DNA from: Xylaria sp. FL1777
Taxonomy: Eukaryota; Ascomycota; Sordariomycetes; Xylariales; Xylariaceae
Length of the DNA stretch: 64,000 bases
Assembly: GCA_022578965.1 (NCBI GenBank)
Contig: MU400508.1
Location: 824,710 to 888,709 of the forward strand
Direction of reading: 5' to 3'
Numbering within the stretch: the first letter of the stretch is position 1; every line of letters starts with the position of its first letter. Below the pieces are notes generated by a model, which was not told the DNA's origin, did not search any database, and saw only the letters and a list, made by a program, of their open reading frames with translations. This document shows positions 23,190 through 32,805 of the stretch, in pieces. A program made the translations under genes and the position numbers.

Positions 23190-24197
23190 TCAAAGCATGG
23201 GGTAGTTCACCCACCAGCGCTGTTCAGACACGCTAAAGGCAACTCCAAATCGGCATATTCGATCCCTTTCACGGAAAAGACCATCCGTCATCCCGTAAAG
23301 AGATTTGGGCTGGAAATGAAACTCTTCCATAGGTATTCTGTCGAGGAGCATTAGCATTCGTACGTTCCCTCGAGCTCCTGGGACGAGTTCCTGCCAGGCT
23401 GGGGTAGCGTCTACTAGAATATCGCACAACTCATCATAAGGCTGTGTTTCAACCCTCTCAAGGGCTAGAATCAGCTGCCGCTTATGAGAAGGTCCAGATA
23501 AGTGGGTTAGGGTTCCGAATCCTGCAGCATGTCTGGCGACTAGACAAAGCTTCTCCCATATCGTGATTAGAACAACCATGAGGAATTCCGTGCCGTGTGG
23601 GTGAGGAGTAGTGGACGCACCATGTCTTACCAGCGCTTTCACGCACCGGAGCAAGATCGGGCCGGCTTCCATCCAGGAGTATAGAGTGAATCTGCCGGGG
23701 GAGAAAAGGATGCTAATAGGGGTCGGCATATCAGGGCCCCTATCCGGGCCGCCGTTGGGATCTGCTCCTGCTGCCAATAGTGCTTCGACCGCAGGTCCTG
23801 GGTTATGTTGTGTGGTAACGAGAGAAGAAAGAACAGTGCGGTGGCTAGAGTCTAATGTATCGATCTCACAATAAAGCTTCAGCACGTCGAGGGGGGCGAC
23901 ATCCATGTCGTGCGTCCATTCTCCTGTTCTACATGTAATAGCGACGTGTTTGACTGTATCGAACTTGCGCGCAAACCCGCTACTAGCAAAGTGAATCATT
24001 GCTTTTGTTGAGTACACGTATTTGAAAAGGAATTGTTCCTTTTCTTTCAGCAGGGTTTCCCGTAGAAGCTGGCTGCCTAGGGCTTCCCAGATCTCTTTGT
24101 TAGCAGCTCCGAGGTTTGCTTTTGACTGCGTGCTAAGGTGCTGGGATACTTCGAGTAAAACTTCTGTATACAATCGTGGGCTCTGAACTGGCATCAT
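23190..24197 (-). CDS. F-box-like / degenerate ankyrin protein, function unknown
   Basis: This is a single-exon protein of 335 residues with no assigned function. The first 50 residues (SPRLYTEVLLEVSQHLST, AANKEIWEALGSQLLRETLL) resemble the short F-box-like start that many fungal ankyrin proteins carry. Around residues 120-200 there are ankyrin-like helices: TVLSSLVTTQHNPGPAVEALLAAGADPNG with a following TPISILFS, and CVKALVRHGASTTPHPHG. The A-G-A-D-P-N turn is a classic ankyrin feature. The remainder is mixed alpha-helical without motif, ending WWVNYPML. If the F-box is real, the protein would act as an SCF ubiquitin-ligase adaptor, but this family expands and diverges rapidly in fungi. It sits between the P450 and the dioxygenase. 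Confidence 0.65.
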   Translation of the reverse strand: MMPVQSPRLYTEVLLEVSQHLSTQSKANLGAANKEIWEALGSQLLRETLLKEKEQFLFKYVYSTKAMIHFASSGFARKFDTVKHVAITCRTGEWTHDMDVAPLDVLKLYCEIDTLDSSHRTVLSSLVTTQHNPGPAVEALLAAGADPNGGPDRGPDMPTPISILFSPGRFTLYSWMEAGPILLRCVKALVRHGASTTPHPHGTEFLMVVLITIWEKLCLVARHAAGFGTLTHLSGPSHKRQLILALERVETQPYDELCDILVDATPAWQELVPGARGNVRMLMLLDRIPMEEFHFQPKSLYGMTDGLFRERDRICRFGVAFSVSEQRWWVNYPML

Positions 24198-25005
24198 TAA
24201 GTCGTATTGAAATTTCTTACTACTTAGTCGATGATAGCTGGTAAGTTATCTGTAGTCGGACGAATGAGTCTGTGAACGATGTGGGACTTGCGCTTGGAAA
24301 TGTTGACCTGTGTGGTCCCATAGTAGTTTAAATACTCCTAGGGGCTACGAAGTAGAATTCGGACTCAATTATTGAAAGTGAGTAAAGCAGTTGTTGCAGG
24401 AACATGTTTACCGTATATAACTGGGATAAAGAGAAACGTTATACGTGTTTCGAAAATAATGACTAAAACAAGGGGTTGGAAAATATACTTGAATTGTGAA
24501 TAGTTTTCTGAAGTACCAAAGCTCCTGTAACTTCCTTGGAGACCTCAGGTAATAGGACTCGACGATAAAATTTTCTTCCAATCTTATAATAACCGAGTTG
24601 TCCTATTAGGCGTATTTGACTTAGGCACGTGCTCCTGATGTGTTCCATATTAGATTCTTATTCCCACAAGGCTAGTCAACGAACTGTGCCTTTCTTCATG
24701 TTCATCATTTTCTTCTTCTGCTCGTAGTTTTACTGACAGCATATTCCAACCCCTAGTCGCTTGATTATACCTTTCACGACAATTAGCTGGGTTTAAATTA
24801 ATACTGCCAGAAAATGTCAAGTATTTTGAAGTATAGCAAGCATTACACCCGAGCTCCTTAGTTGATAACTCAGGTGTAAGTGCGGTATATCGGGGGACAT
24901 AGCTGACAGCTTATCCCCATGATGAAATTTCCCGTCTCACTTCCCGAAGCTAGAAATCAAGCACCATTCTATTCACAGGCTAAAGGAGTGATATTATCTA
25001 CCCCT
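24198..25005. other. Intergenic region between the F-box-like gene and the dioxygenase
   Basis: About 0.8 kb upstream of the F-box-like gene and downstream of the dioxygenase. A 61-codon open frame at 24463-24648 (-) has no support. The sequence is mildly A+T-rich and I see no RNA gene or repeat. Confidence 0.5.
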
Positions 25006-25768
25006 TCATAGCCGATCCAAGAACATGCCGAAATCCAACGGAATCCGCTCGCCCATCCAAACCGCCCGCTCGGAATGGTTCCGCAGCTCGACCGCTATGT
25101 GCTCGCCTTCCTCCTGCGTGTTTGGATGAATGAGAACAGAGAGCGGGCCCCGCCAGATCACCAGCCACGATATGAAAGCTCCGAATTGCGCCGGCGTGAA
25201 CAGGTTAACCTCGAACATGGCCACCGGGTGCGGGCCGATTGGGCGGTCCCAGAACGTGTATATCCTCAGTTCCGGGACTTTGTGGCGGTTGAGGGCGTGT
25301 CAGCACACACTTACAAGGAGTTGGGGTCGAAGCAGATGCAAGGTAGACCACCTCGGAGAAACGGGGAAGAAATTTAATCGGATCAAAGGTCATCAGTGAC
25401 ACACTAGCTAGACTCACATTCTCTTCGAATACGCTCCCATAGGGCTTTGGCGTATTCTGTTTGTTGCTTGTTGTTCTGATAATAGTATATGTGCACATCG
25501 CTTCAGCATTCCAGCAGTCAGTCAGCTCTCAATTCTTACCTTCTTGAATTCATAAGGCGAGTAAATGAAGGAGGGGTAGTGGCACTCACAAACCCCCGCG
25601 GCGTCCAGTGTCTAGAGGTTCGGCAAATTTCTCGTACGCAGTGCTCAGCTTATCATTCTTCGGGTTCACGAAGCTCTTCCCGTCCTCGGCCCGCTCATTC
25701 GGGAGCGGGGGCGCATCCTCATATCCGGCCAGGGGCGAAGGATAGATGCGTTTCTGTAGAGGCGGCAT
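25006..25768 (-). CDS. DOPA 4,5-dioxygenase-like aromatic ring-cleavage enzyme
   Basis: Three exons (25768-25590, 25500-25418, 25277-25006) join across introns of 89 and 140 bp, both with GTGAGT donors, to give 177 residues. That length matches the small DOPA 4,5-dioxygenase family, metal-dependent extradiol enzymes that open catechol rings (betalain-type pigments in Amanita; other catechols in ascomycetes). The junctions rebuild the family core exactly: GFDVHIYYYQNN, then WERIRREFPELRIYTFWD, then RPIGPHPVAMFEVNLF, then GPLSVLIHPN, then HSERAVWMGERIPLD. Conserved histidines in DVHIYY, GPHPVAMFEV, VLIHPN and NHSERAVWMG are all present, so the enzyme looks intact. A short EEGEHIAVE insert precedes the last histidine motif. 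The substrate is not predictable. It lies between the P450 and the Zn2Cys6 regulator, on the same strand as the latter. Confidence 0.88.
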
Positions 25769-26391
25769 TGGTAGTTGGGTTCGATTGAACGAGAAGTGAT
25801 CCTGGTCACAGGGTATGTGTGAGCACTCTGCGATGCGAAAATAACAATTGTGAGTTTATTTCGTGGAGGTGCTTTACTTGAAATACCTATGTATTAGCAA
25901 TCAGTCGGCTTGATCGCCTCATCGATGACACCCCCGCTCGTTCGGCCGAAAGTTGGCAGCAATGTCCGGCGTGTAGCTAAGGAGTCCGCTGCTTAGGGAT
26001 TATGGATCTGGGGACTGCGTTGCTTGGTAATTCACAAATATGACAACTAAGCAATTCAAGATAAAAAAAATAAATCAGGTCATTGGGTAGCCTGTTAATA
26101 CCTACTATAGTTCAATTGCTTACAGTTCGCGATATTAATTAGAGGGGATTATTGAGAAAACACCATATTGTCTCCTTGACTAGGTGGGCTGATCTATTAG
26201 GTGGGCATGACCCTTGCGCTTGTTAATTTACGCATTAAGGATACTCTACTTATTAGCTGCTATATGTTAGCCTATCAATAAGCAGCATTAAGGACAAGTG
26301 CCGAAGTAACAAAGAGGAAAAGTGGCCTATTACCTAAGTAAACCTCGTCCCACCACCACTCCTTTGGTCTGCCCTCTTGCATTGAATGTGG
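25769..26391. other. Intergenic region holding the dioxygenase promoter
   Basis: This 620-bp gap separates the dioxygenase start from the stop of the Zn2Cys6 gene, both on the minus strand. It contains the palindrome at 25,941. The right half (26,000-26,330) is A+T-leaning. No gene is supported. Confidence 0.5.
25941..25950. promoter_or_regulatory. TTCGGCCGAA palindrome upstream of the dioxygenase
   Basis: A perfect 10-bp palindrome contains CGG and CCG triplets back to back, 173 bp upstream of the dioxygenase ATG. Inverted CGG triplets are the half-sites that Zn2Cys6 dimers bind, and a Zn2Cys6 gene is adjacent. Binding is inferred only. Confidence 0.3.
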
Positions 26392-29366
26392 TTAACATTG
26401 GCTCCACGGTACAGATGGCACGGGCGCTAGGTACGGCATGCTGACATTTGGCCTAATATTCGAGGTGGTGCTAGATGTTCGTGCTCGCTTTCTGCCTCTA
26501 AAATCTACTGGTAATTTATTGTTTGAGGGCCGGTGATGGAAACTCGTTGCTCTCGATCCGGCTTCCCACTTGCGTCGTACCAGAATTAAGAAATTGAGAC
26601 TCCGTTTAGCGTTTTCCCAGGCCAAACTGAATTGTTCCATAGCTCTAAAGCAAATGCTTAAGTATGGCTTCAGTTCTTTGCCATCTGGTCCCTGGTATCC
26701 TGTCACAACAGCAAATATTAACAGTAGGGCAGCGGAGCATGTCATGCCGACTGCCTGAACATTGATTCTTTGAAAGGTGTACTGGGACTCGTATATCTGC
26801 AGTAACTCAGCTATCGCAACAGCTGAGTCAATGCACTGCTGCCGAGCGTCGGTCAAAAATAGATTAGGCTGGGTATATGGTTTCGACATCCATGGTCTGT
26901 GGGCATATAACATCATCTGATGATATTGCATGCTTCTGGAAATTAGTGAGAGCCAAGTACGACGGTTTGAAATAACGTACTGTAGCAGGATTACGTGAGG
27001 GAGGTACGGTCTGTCTTGTTTTATATCGATCTGTAAAGGCGTATTCAGGTCGGTTTTCCACTTAATGAGATCTGCCGCAACTGTCTTGTACGTATCTTCA
27101 AGGCCGGAGTATGACATTCCAAAGCTTTCGTAACTATCGTGAATTTGAGCGGTCGTCCCAAGAGTGCCAAGCTTGAGAGGAAACTTACACAGCTTCGCTT
27201 AAAGGGGCGATGATATCTAACAGGCGAGCACGCTGCATGCTTGTGATATCCACATGACCGACGACTGGAGAACAACCTTCCAGAGATAGAGGCGTCACAT
27301 AAGGAATCCATTCACTACCACCTTGAAGATTGAGATCTGAACTAGGCCGCGGCGCCTCTAAATTCTTCTTAAAGGTGGGAGGTGGTCGTCCAAGAAGGTA
27401 ACTCCAGATACTTATCACGCATTAATCGAGTAAAATAAATGGATATATTTGTTCTAAACTCACCGATCGGCTGTACAGGCAGCCCAGAAGATGGTCTGAC
27501 GGAGATTCGCCTCCTCGTGGTTCAGTAATCCACGAGCCACATACGGAGATAGGTCAATATGTAACGACAAATCAAAGGCTAGCCTCAAAGCCATACCTAA
27601 GGACGGTAGATGTGTTAAGAAAGACAGTTAAATGGAAATAATATGCTGGTGCGACTTACCACTATAGAGCCATCCGCGAGCGTCCCTTCTGCATCCAATG
27701 TCGTGGCCGCTAAGGACTACCATAGCCTGCACGGTCGCAATACAGGGAGAGTCGAGCTCGATGTCGAGGAGCACCTTGGCACGGTCGGCGAAGAAATCAG
27801 CTAGCGATCTCGGAAATGTTATGAACGTGTGGTGATAGCGAGATTCAAAGGCAGCCCCTAATGCACAGCTGAAACATGTTAGCGCAGAGGAGCATCTAAA
27901 TGAGAGTTTTTCGAATCAACTGAAATCCAGGACTTACATAGCATTCAACAAAGCCAACGAGAAAAAAGGCGTGTCTTCTTCATCTTTCCACCTATCCTTA
28001 GCCTCTTCGTATACACTCCTATTTACTACATGTAGGGCAGGATCTTGCCATGAGAAGTAGAGGTTTTCCAGGTGCTCCCTTTCAGAAATAAATCGTTAGC
28101 AAATTCCTTTGGCAGTGAAAGGGGGAGAATGATTTAGAACAAGCTACGAGAGAAAGAGTGCCACGTCATCATGAGAACAGGGACCAGAGCTTAGAATATC
28201 GTACTCTATTTCAGACGGCACGGCAGCGCCTATGCCAAGTCGATCGATGTAGTCTTGACCGTGACTTCGAATGGTTCGATGAACTGTAAAATTATCCGGT
28301 GCTGGCATATCGATAAGATTGAAGTTTGACGTTGGTCCGTAAAATCTGACCTGTCCTGGTGACTCAATCTGCAAAGAGCCCATCCTGTCGGACAGTAAAC
28401 CGAGGAGTCTCCTCGTATCTTCACTATCGGATGGACTAGCATTGGGATGTGAACAGGGACCAGAGCCCTGGTTGGTGTCTGGGTGCCCAAGACCAGTTAA
28501 TACGCCAGAACGGCCCTCGATTAGAGTATCTATCTCGGCTGTGGTATTAAATTGGTGGATACTGGAGGTTATATTTGTTAATTCGTTCCAGTCCCAATCA
28601 GGAAGGGCAGGGTCGGTTTGACCAGCTAATGAGAAGTCTGAATCTATGAGTAACTCGGAACTAAGCGGCCTGGAGAATGTATTGTTTTCAGTATGTTTAT
28701 TTTTGGAAACAATGCCAATATTATGAGGTGAGCATGGGAGCTGCCCACTGGGCGTTTCATAGACCGGGCTTTGCAGATCTGGCGGTGAAGGTAGGGGTAA
28801 ATTCTCAACTGATTGCGGCTCAAGTGTGTGAACATCTATATCGGTAGATACAGGCGGCGGTGGTGGCGGAGCAGCTCTGTTAGAAGGAAGAAGATGACTG
28901 AGTTTCAAGCCATCCATGGTTTTCGTCAAAGTAGCCTCGGAATCATGCTCCATTGCCGGAGGCTGCAGCCCGCTGGCGTGAATGAAGTCACATAGCTGAG
29001 TGGCGCGTTGTGCTAATAGCTCTATGGCTACCCGAAGAGACAGTCTGATTTATGTATTAGCACGGCATTGGAATTCCATCCTCTGAGGAGGGCGACGGCG
29101 TTAAGCTTACTTTCGTTTATCCTCACCGGTCTGATACCGGCATTCCTTCCCCTTATTCTTGCAGTTTGAACAGCTAGGCACTTCTGCATCGCACTATGGA
29201 CTGTTAAGATTGCCCAAACTTGCCTCCAGCGTTGAGCCGTTAAGGGGCAGTCAGCTCAACTGCGAAAAAGACAACGCACCTTAACTTTGCTTTCCCGGCA
29301 GCTAAGACATGCCGTGGTAACGTGCTTTCTCTTGGGTTGCCCTGATTCAACTGCCGCCTCAGACAT
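26392..29366 (-). CDS. Zn2Cys6 transcription factor with fungal-specific middle domain
   Basis: Nine exons rebuild 819 residues in one frame: 29366-29280, 29193-29111, 29044-28148, 28078-27938, 27868-27660, 27596-27464, 27410-27189, 27124-26981 and 26935-26392. The N-terminal binuclear zinc cluster is complete: C20, C23, C30, C37, C40 and C47, spacing CX2CX6CX6CX2CX6C, with a helical linker (KLSLRVAIELLAQRATQL). The fungal-specific middle homology domain spans roughly residues 360-600 (ENLYFSWQDPALHVV, ARGWLYSGMALRLAFDLSLHID, RQTIFWAACTADRIWSYLLGRP). This arrangement resembles the NirA/NIT4 and XlnR-like group. The last intron is only 45 bp and keeps frame, so unspliced RNA would still translate; splicing restores an LLQSMQYHQMMLYAHRPW segment typical of these factors. 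The donor of intron 3 (GTAGCT) is weak. The start codon lies about 540 bp from the RIP front, yet the gene looks undamaged. Confidence 0.88.
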
Positions 29367-29612
29367 AGTGGGCAGCAAAGTCGATCGTGTCGTTGATGGT
29401 GTGATAGTATGGTAGCCGTCTTTGCTGTGTCAGCCACCCATCACTCCATGAACATTGAGGTCTCGGGGCATTTCTATCACGCGGGACAGCGTTCTTACCG
29501 GCACTGTGGGAGGTTTAGGGGCCCCGGGCTATGGGTCTGTCTACAGGGGTCTAGTGATTGTGGGGTAATGCCCTACAGGCTACCAATGTGCCTTCTGAAT
29601 ACTGGCCCAGAA

Positions 29613-30148
29613 CCTTGTAATTACTACGTAGGGTCAGGTCTGTACTCAAAAAGGTGGATGTCAGAGGAAAGACATCTCCCGAGTACAGTACTGAGAAACT
29701 ATGTATAAATACTACCAATTTAGGTAGGGCTGGTCCGTGCTCCTCAGGTTCCTGCACAGCAACTGTCGCACGGTGTACACTATAGCCTGTGCTGCCTAGA
29801 AGCTACAATTACCCCCTTTGCTAGATAGCTGTCCTAGCTATCTACAAAAATGAAGCTATTCACAGATGCTTCTTAATATACCTTGTAATTACTACGTAGG
29901 GTCAGGTCTATACTTAAAAAAGTAAATGTTAAAGGAAAGACATCTCCTAAATATAGTACTAAAAAACTATGTATAAATACTATTAATTTAAGTAAAACTA
30001 GTTTATGCTTTTTAGGTTTTTGCATAATAATTATTGCATAGTATATATTATAGCTTATGTTGCTTAAAAGCTATAATTACTTTTTTTATTAAATAGCTAT
30101 TTTAGCTATTTATAAAAATAAAGCTATTTATAAATGCTTTTTAATATT
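29613..30148 (+). repeat. 268-bp tandem duplication, left unit intact and right unit RIP-mutated
   Basis: Unit 1 spans 29,613-29,880 and unit 2 spans 29,881-30,148, with exact 268-bp spacing. The first 29 bases (through GGGTCAGGTCT) are identical in both. From 29,910 on, unit 2 differs at about 60 sites by my count, all C-to-T or G-to-A, with no transversions or gaps until the unit ends. Unit 1 has ordinary base composition. The duplication therefore predates the mutations, and only the right unit was hit. Confidence 0.92.
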
Positions 30149-30764
30149 TATACTACTAATGCTTTTAATTTTTGTTTATTTTTTTTTAGCATATGTTTGC
30201 TAATATACTATAAACTTTTTATTAAGTAGCTATTTTTGCTATAAGCTAAAAACAAATTACTGCTATTATATTTACTAAGTAACATTATTTTTTTAAAGCG
30301 TTATAGTTTATATATATTATTATAATAATAATTTATAATAGCTTATAAGCTATTATAATATAGTTTAGATTTATTAGCTTATTGTTTAATATATAAAACT
30401 TAATTACTAGTTTTATAAGTTTTAATTAAGCTTTTTTTTTTTTATAAATAAGCTTAAATTTAGTTTTTTAATGCTTTTAAACTATTAAAGTAGTTATATA
30501 TTAATAATGCTTTATAATTTTATACTAAATATTGCTAAAATTTAACTTTTTTTTTTTTATTTAAATTTTTAACATAGTTAGCAATTTTTATAGCTAGTTG
30601 CTAATTTAATAACTACGTTTTAAATAGCAAAAAATAGCTACTATAACTATTAAGCTTTAAAGTTTAATTATATATATAAATAACTATTTTTAATAAAATT
30701 TAAAAATTAAAATAGCAATAAGTTAAACTTTTACGTAATATAATTTGCTTAATATTACTATTAG

Positions 30765-31051
30765 TGTTAAAATAACTAGTTATTAGTTGCAACTTTTATA
30801 TATAATATATATAATAAGTTTTATATAAAAACCACTTTATATAAAAGCTATTATATAAACTAAAGTAATTTTAGTGTTAGCTTAGCTTATATATTAGCAA
30901 AGTTTTTATATATAAAAAAAAACTTTTGTTTTATATAAACCTTTTTTTCTTTTAAACATATAAAATATAAATAGCTTATAATATAAAGATTATTATACTT
31001 TGTTTTAATATATATATATTAAACGTATAATTATATAAAGCTTATTTAATA
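30765..31051 (+). repeat. Left (5') LTR of the copia element
   Basis: 287 bp, matching 48,502-48,787 along its whole length with almost only C/T and G/A differences. It is preceded by the target-site copy ATTAG. Confidence 0.88.
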
Positions 31052-32276
31052 TTAATTAATAGTTATATTTGCACTTTTAATTTACTTATAATAAACTATA
31101 AATTAACTAAAGTAATAATAAAGTTATATAATATACTTTTATTTTAATTTATTAAAAAGAAATTTGTTTTTTATATTATGCTTGTTTTTTTTTTAATATA
31201 TAAATATATTGTTTAGTTTATTTTTTTTAATTAGCTAAAGTAAGCACGTATAAAAAAAAAAAAGAAAAAATCTAATTTATTTATATATAAAAACCAAACT
31301 TTTAACTTGTTTATTAATACTAAAAACAAAATAAAAAAAATAGCAAGCAACTTTATTATTTCTTAATTATATTATTATATAAACATTAAGCAATATATTA
31401 ATTATATTGCTATATAAAAGCAAAACAGTAATTTATATAACTTAAATACAAAATTAAATATATTATATGATTTAGCTAAATTTATTATGTTTTAAAAAAA
31501 CAAATAACTATTTATAACGCTTTTAAAGTTAAAGCTAGTTATTTTTATATATAAAAATTTAGCTAAAAATGTTTTAATAAACGTATAATAAATAAATGCT
31601 TAAATTAATTTTAAAATATAAAGCTAAAAAATTAATTTTAGTTATATAACTAAAATTAAGCTAAATATTAAGCTAGCATTTTATTATGCTAACTATTTAT
31701 ATTTTTATAAATTATTAAACTATTTTTAAAAAAAGTTTGCTAAAACTTTTAAAAAATAAACAAAAAATTATTTCTAAAAAATTTATTAAAGCATATAAAA
31801 CATTTTGCTTAAAAACTTTAAGTTAAAAAAAATTTACTTAACGTTAAAAACAACTATAATTTAAAAGCTTATAAAAATAACTTATAAAAACTTTATAATT
31901 AAAAAATTAAAAAAACTACTAAATATTTATTATATAATAACTATTTAATTATTAGCAATATTTTTAATACTAAGTTAATAACTAAATATTTTTTTATATA
32001 ATAGTTAAAACTTTTTAAATTATTTATATATTAAACTACTTTTTAAAAACTTAAGTTTTAATGTATAACTTTAAATATAATAACATAAATATTAACTATA
32101 ATTAATTTAGTTAAATATTAAACATTAAAATTTTTTTAAGCTATTTAATTTTTATATAACAAAAGTAAACTATAAACTAATTTTTTAATTAATATATAAA
32201 TACTTTATTTAGCATTATTTATTGCAAATATTAAAGCAAAAAATATATATTTATATAATATTAAATTTAACTATTA

Positions 32277-32313
32277 AAAATATATAGCTTAGTGGCGTAA
32301 TAGCATACGCTTA
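32277..32313 (+). other. tRNA-like A-box segment, left half of a split SINE- or tRNA-like sequence
   Basis: TAGCTTAGTGG at 32,285-32,295 matches the tRNA/pol III A-box consensus, and the following GCGTAATAGC can close a D-arm (GCT with AGC). When the gypsy element is removed, the sequence continues at 40,013, where GGTTTAAGTTT lies 50 bp after the A box. That is what RIP would leave of a B box (GGTTCRANTCC). The anticodon stem no longer pairs, so it is not a working tRNA. A tRNA-derived SINE inside the copia element is the best reading. Confidence 0.4.
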
Positions 32314-32805
32314 TATAACGGACTTATTATACATTAATATAACAGGTTCGCCCTTAGAGTCTTAATTTGCAAGTAACAATAAAATCCTTAATAGTAGTCC
32401 GTTAGGGAGGTTTTTAAGGTACTTTTATTATTATGCATTAATAGAAGTTTTAAAAGATTAAAAGTAATAAATATATTAGTGCTTAGCAGTTATAAGAAAA
32501 TTAATAGCTAAAAAACTAGAACTAAATAAATAACTAAATATAAAAAATGCATAATTATATAAACAAAAAAAAAGTAAAAAAAGTAGTAACTCCTTTTAAA
32601 TTATTGCAAGTTTAATAAACATTAAATTACTATAAGCTTAGTAAGCTTTAAATTACTATAAGCTTAATAAGCCTTAAATTATTGTAAGCTTAGTAAATTA
32701 GATAAGTTATTATATAACTTTAGCTTTAGCAAAAAAAAAAAGTATAAAGTATATATAAAAACATTAGGCCGCTTTAAAAGCTACCTTTGTGCTAATTTCG
32801 TAACA
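32314..32805 (-). repeat. 3' LTR of gypsy copy 1
   Basis: 492 bp and the least mutated of the family's LTRs here: it keeps motifs such as GGTTCGCCCTTAGAG and AGTCCGTTAGGGAGG that are A+T-converted in the partner LTR. Four short TTACTATAAGCTTAGTAAGC-like units near 32,590-32,700 form an internal tandem repeat. Confidence 0.9.

Noticed and set aside
25322..25377. Possible extra exon of the dioxygenase (SEVVYLASASTPTP) with a GTAAGT site after it
   Set aside because: Splicing directly from 25,418 to 25,277 rebuilds the family's conserved WERIRREFPELRIY sequence, so this stretch is intron.
32285..32345. Functional tRNA gene read straight through into the LTR (GGTTCGCCC at 32,344 as B box)
   Set aside because: That B-box-like string belongs to the LTR and recurs in all copies. 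The better partner lies after the gypsy element at 40,033, and the stems no longer pair.
32590..32700. CRISPR-like array from repeated TTACTATAAGCTTAGTAAGC units
   Set aside because: The units are adjacent, degenerate and lie in every LTR of the family, without spacers, in a eukaryotic genome. They are an internal LTR repeat.
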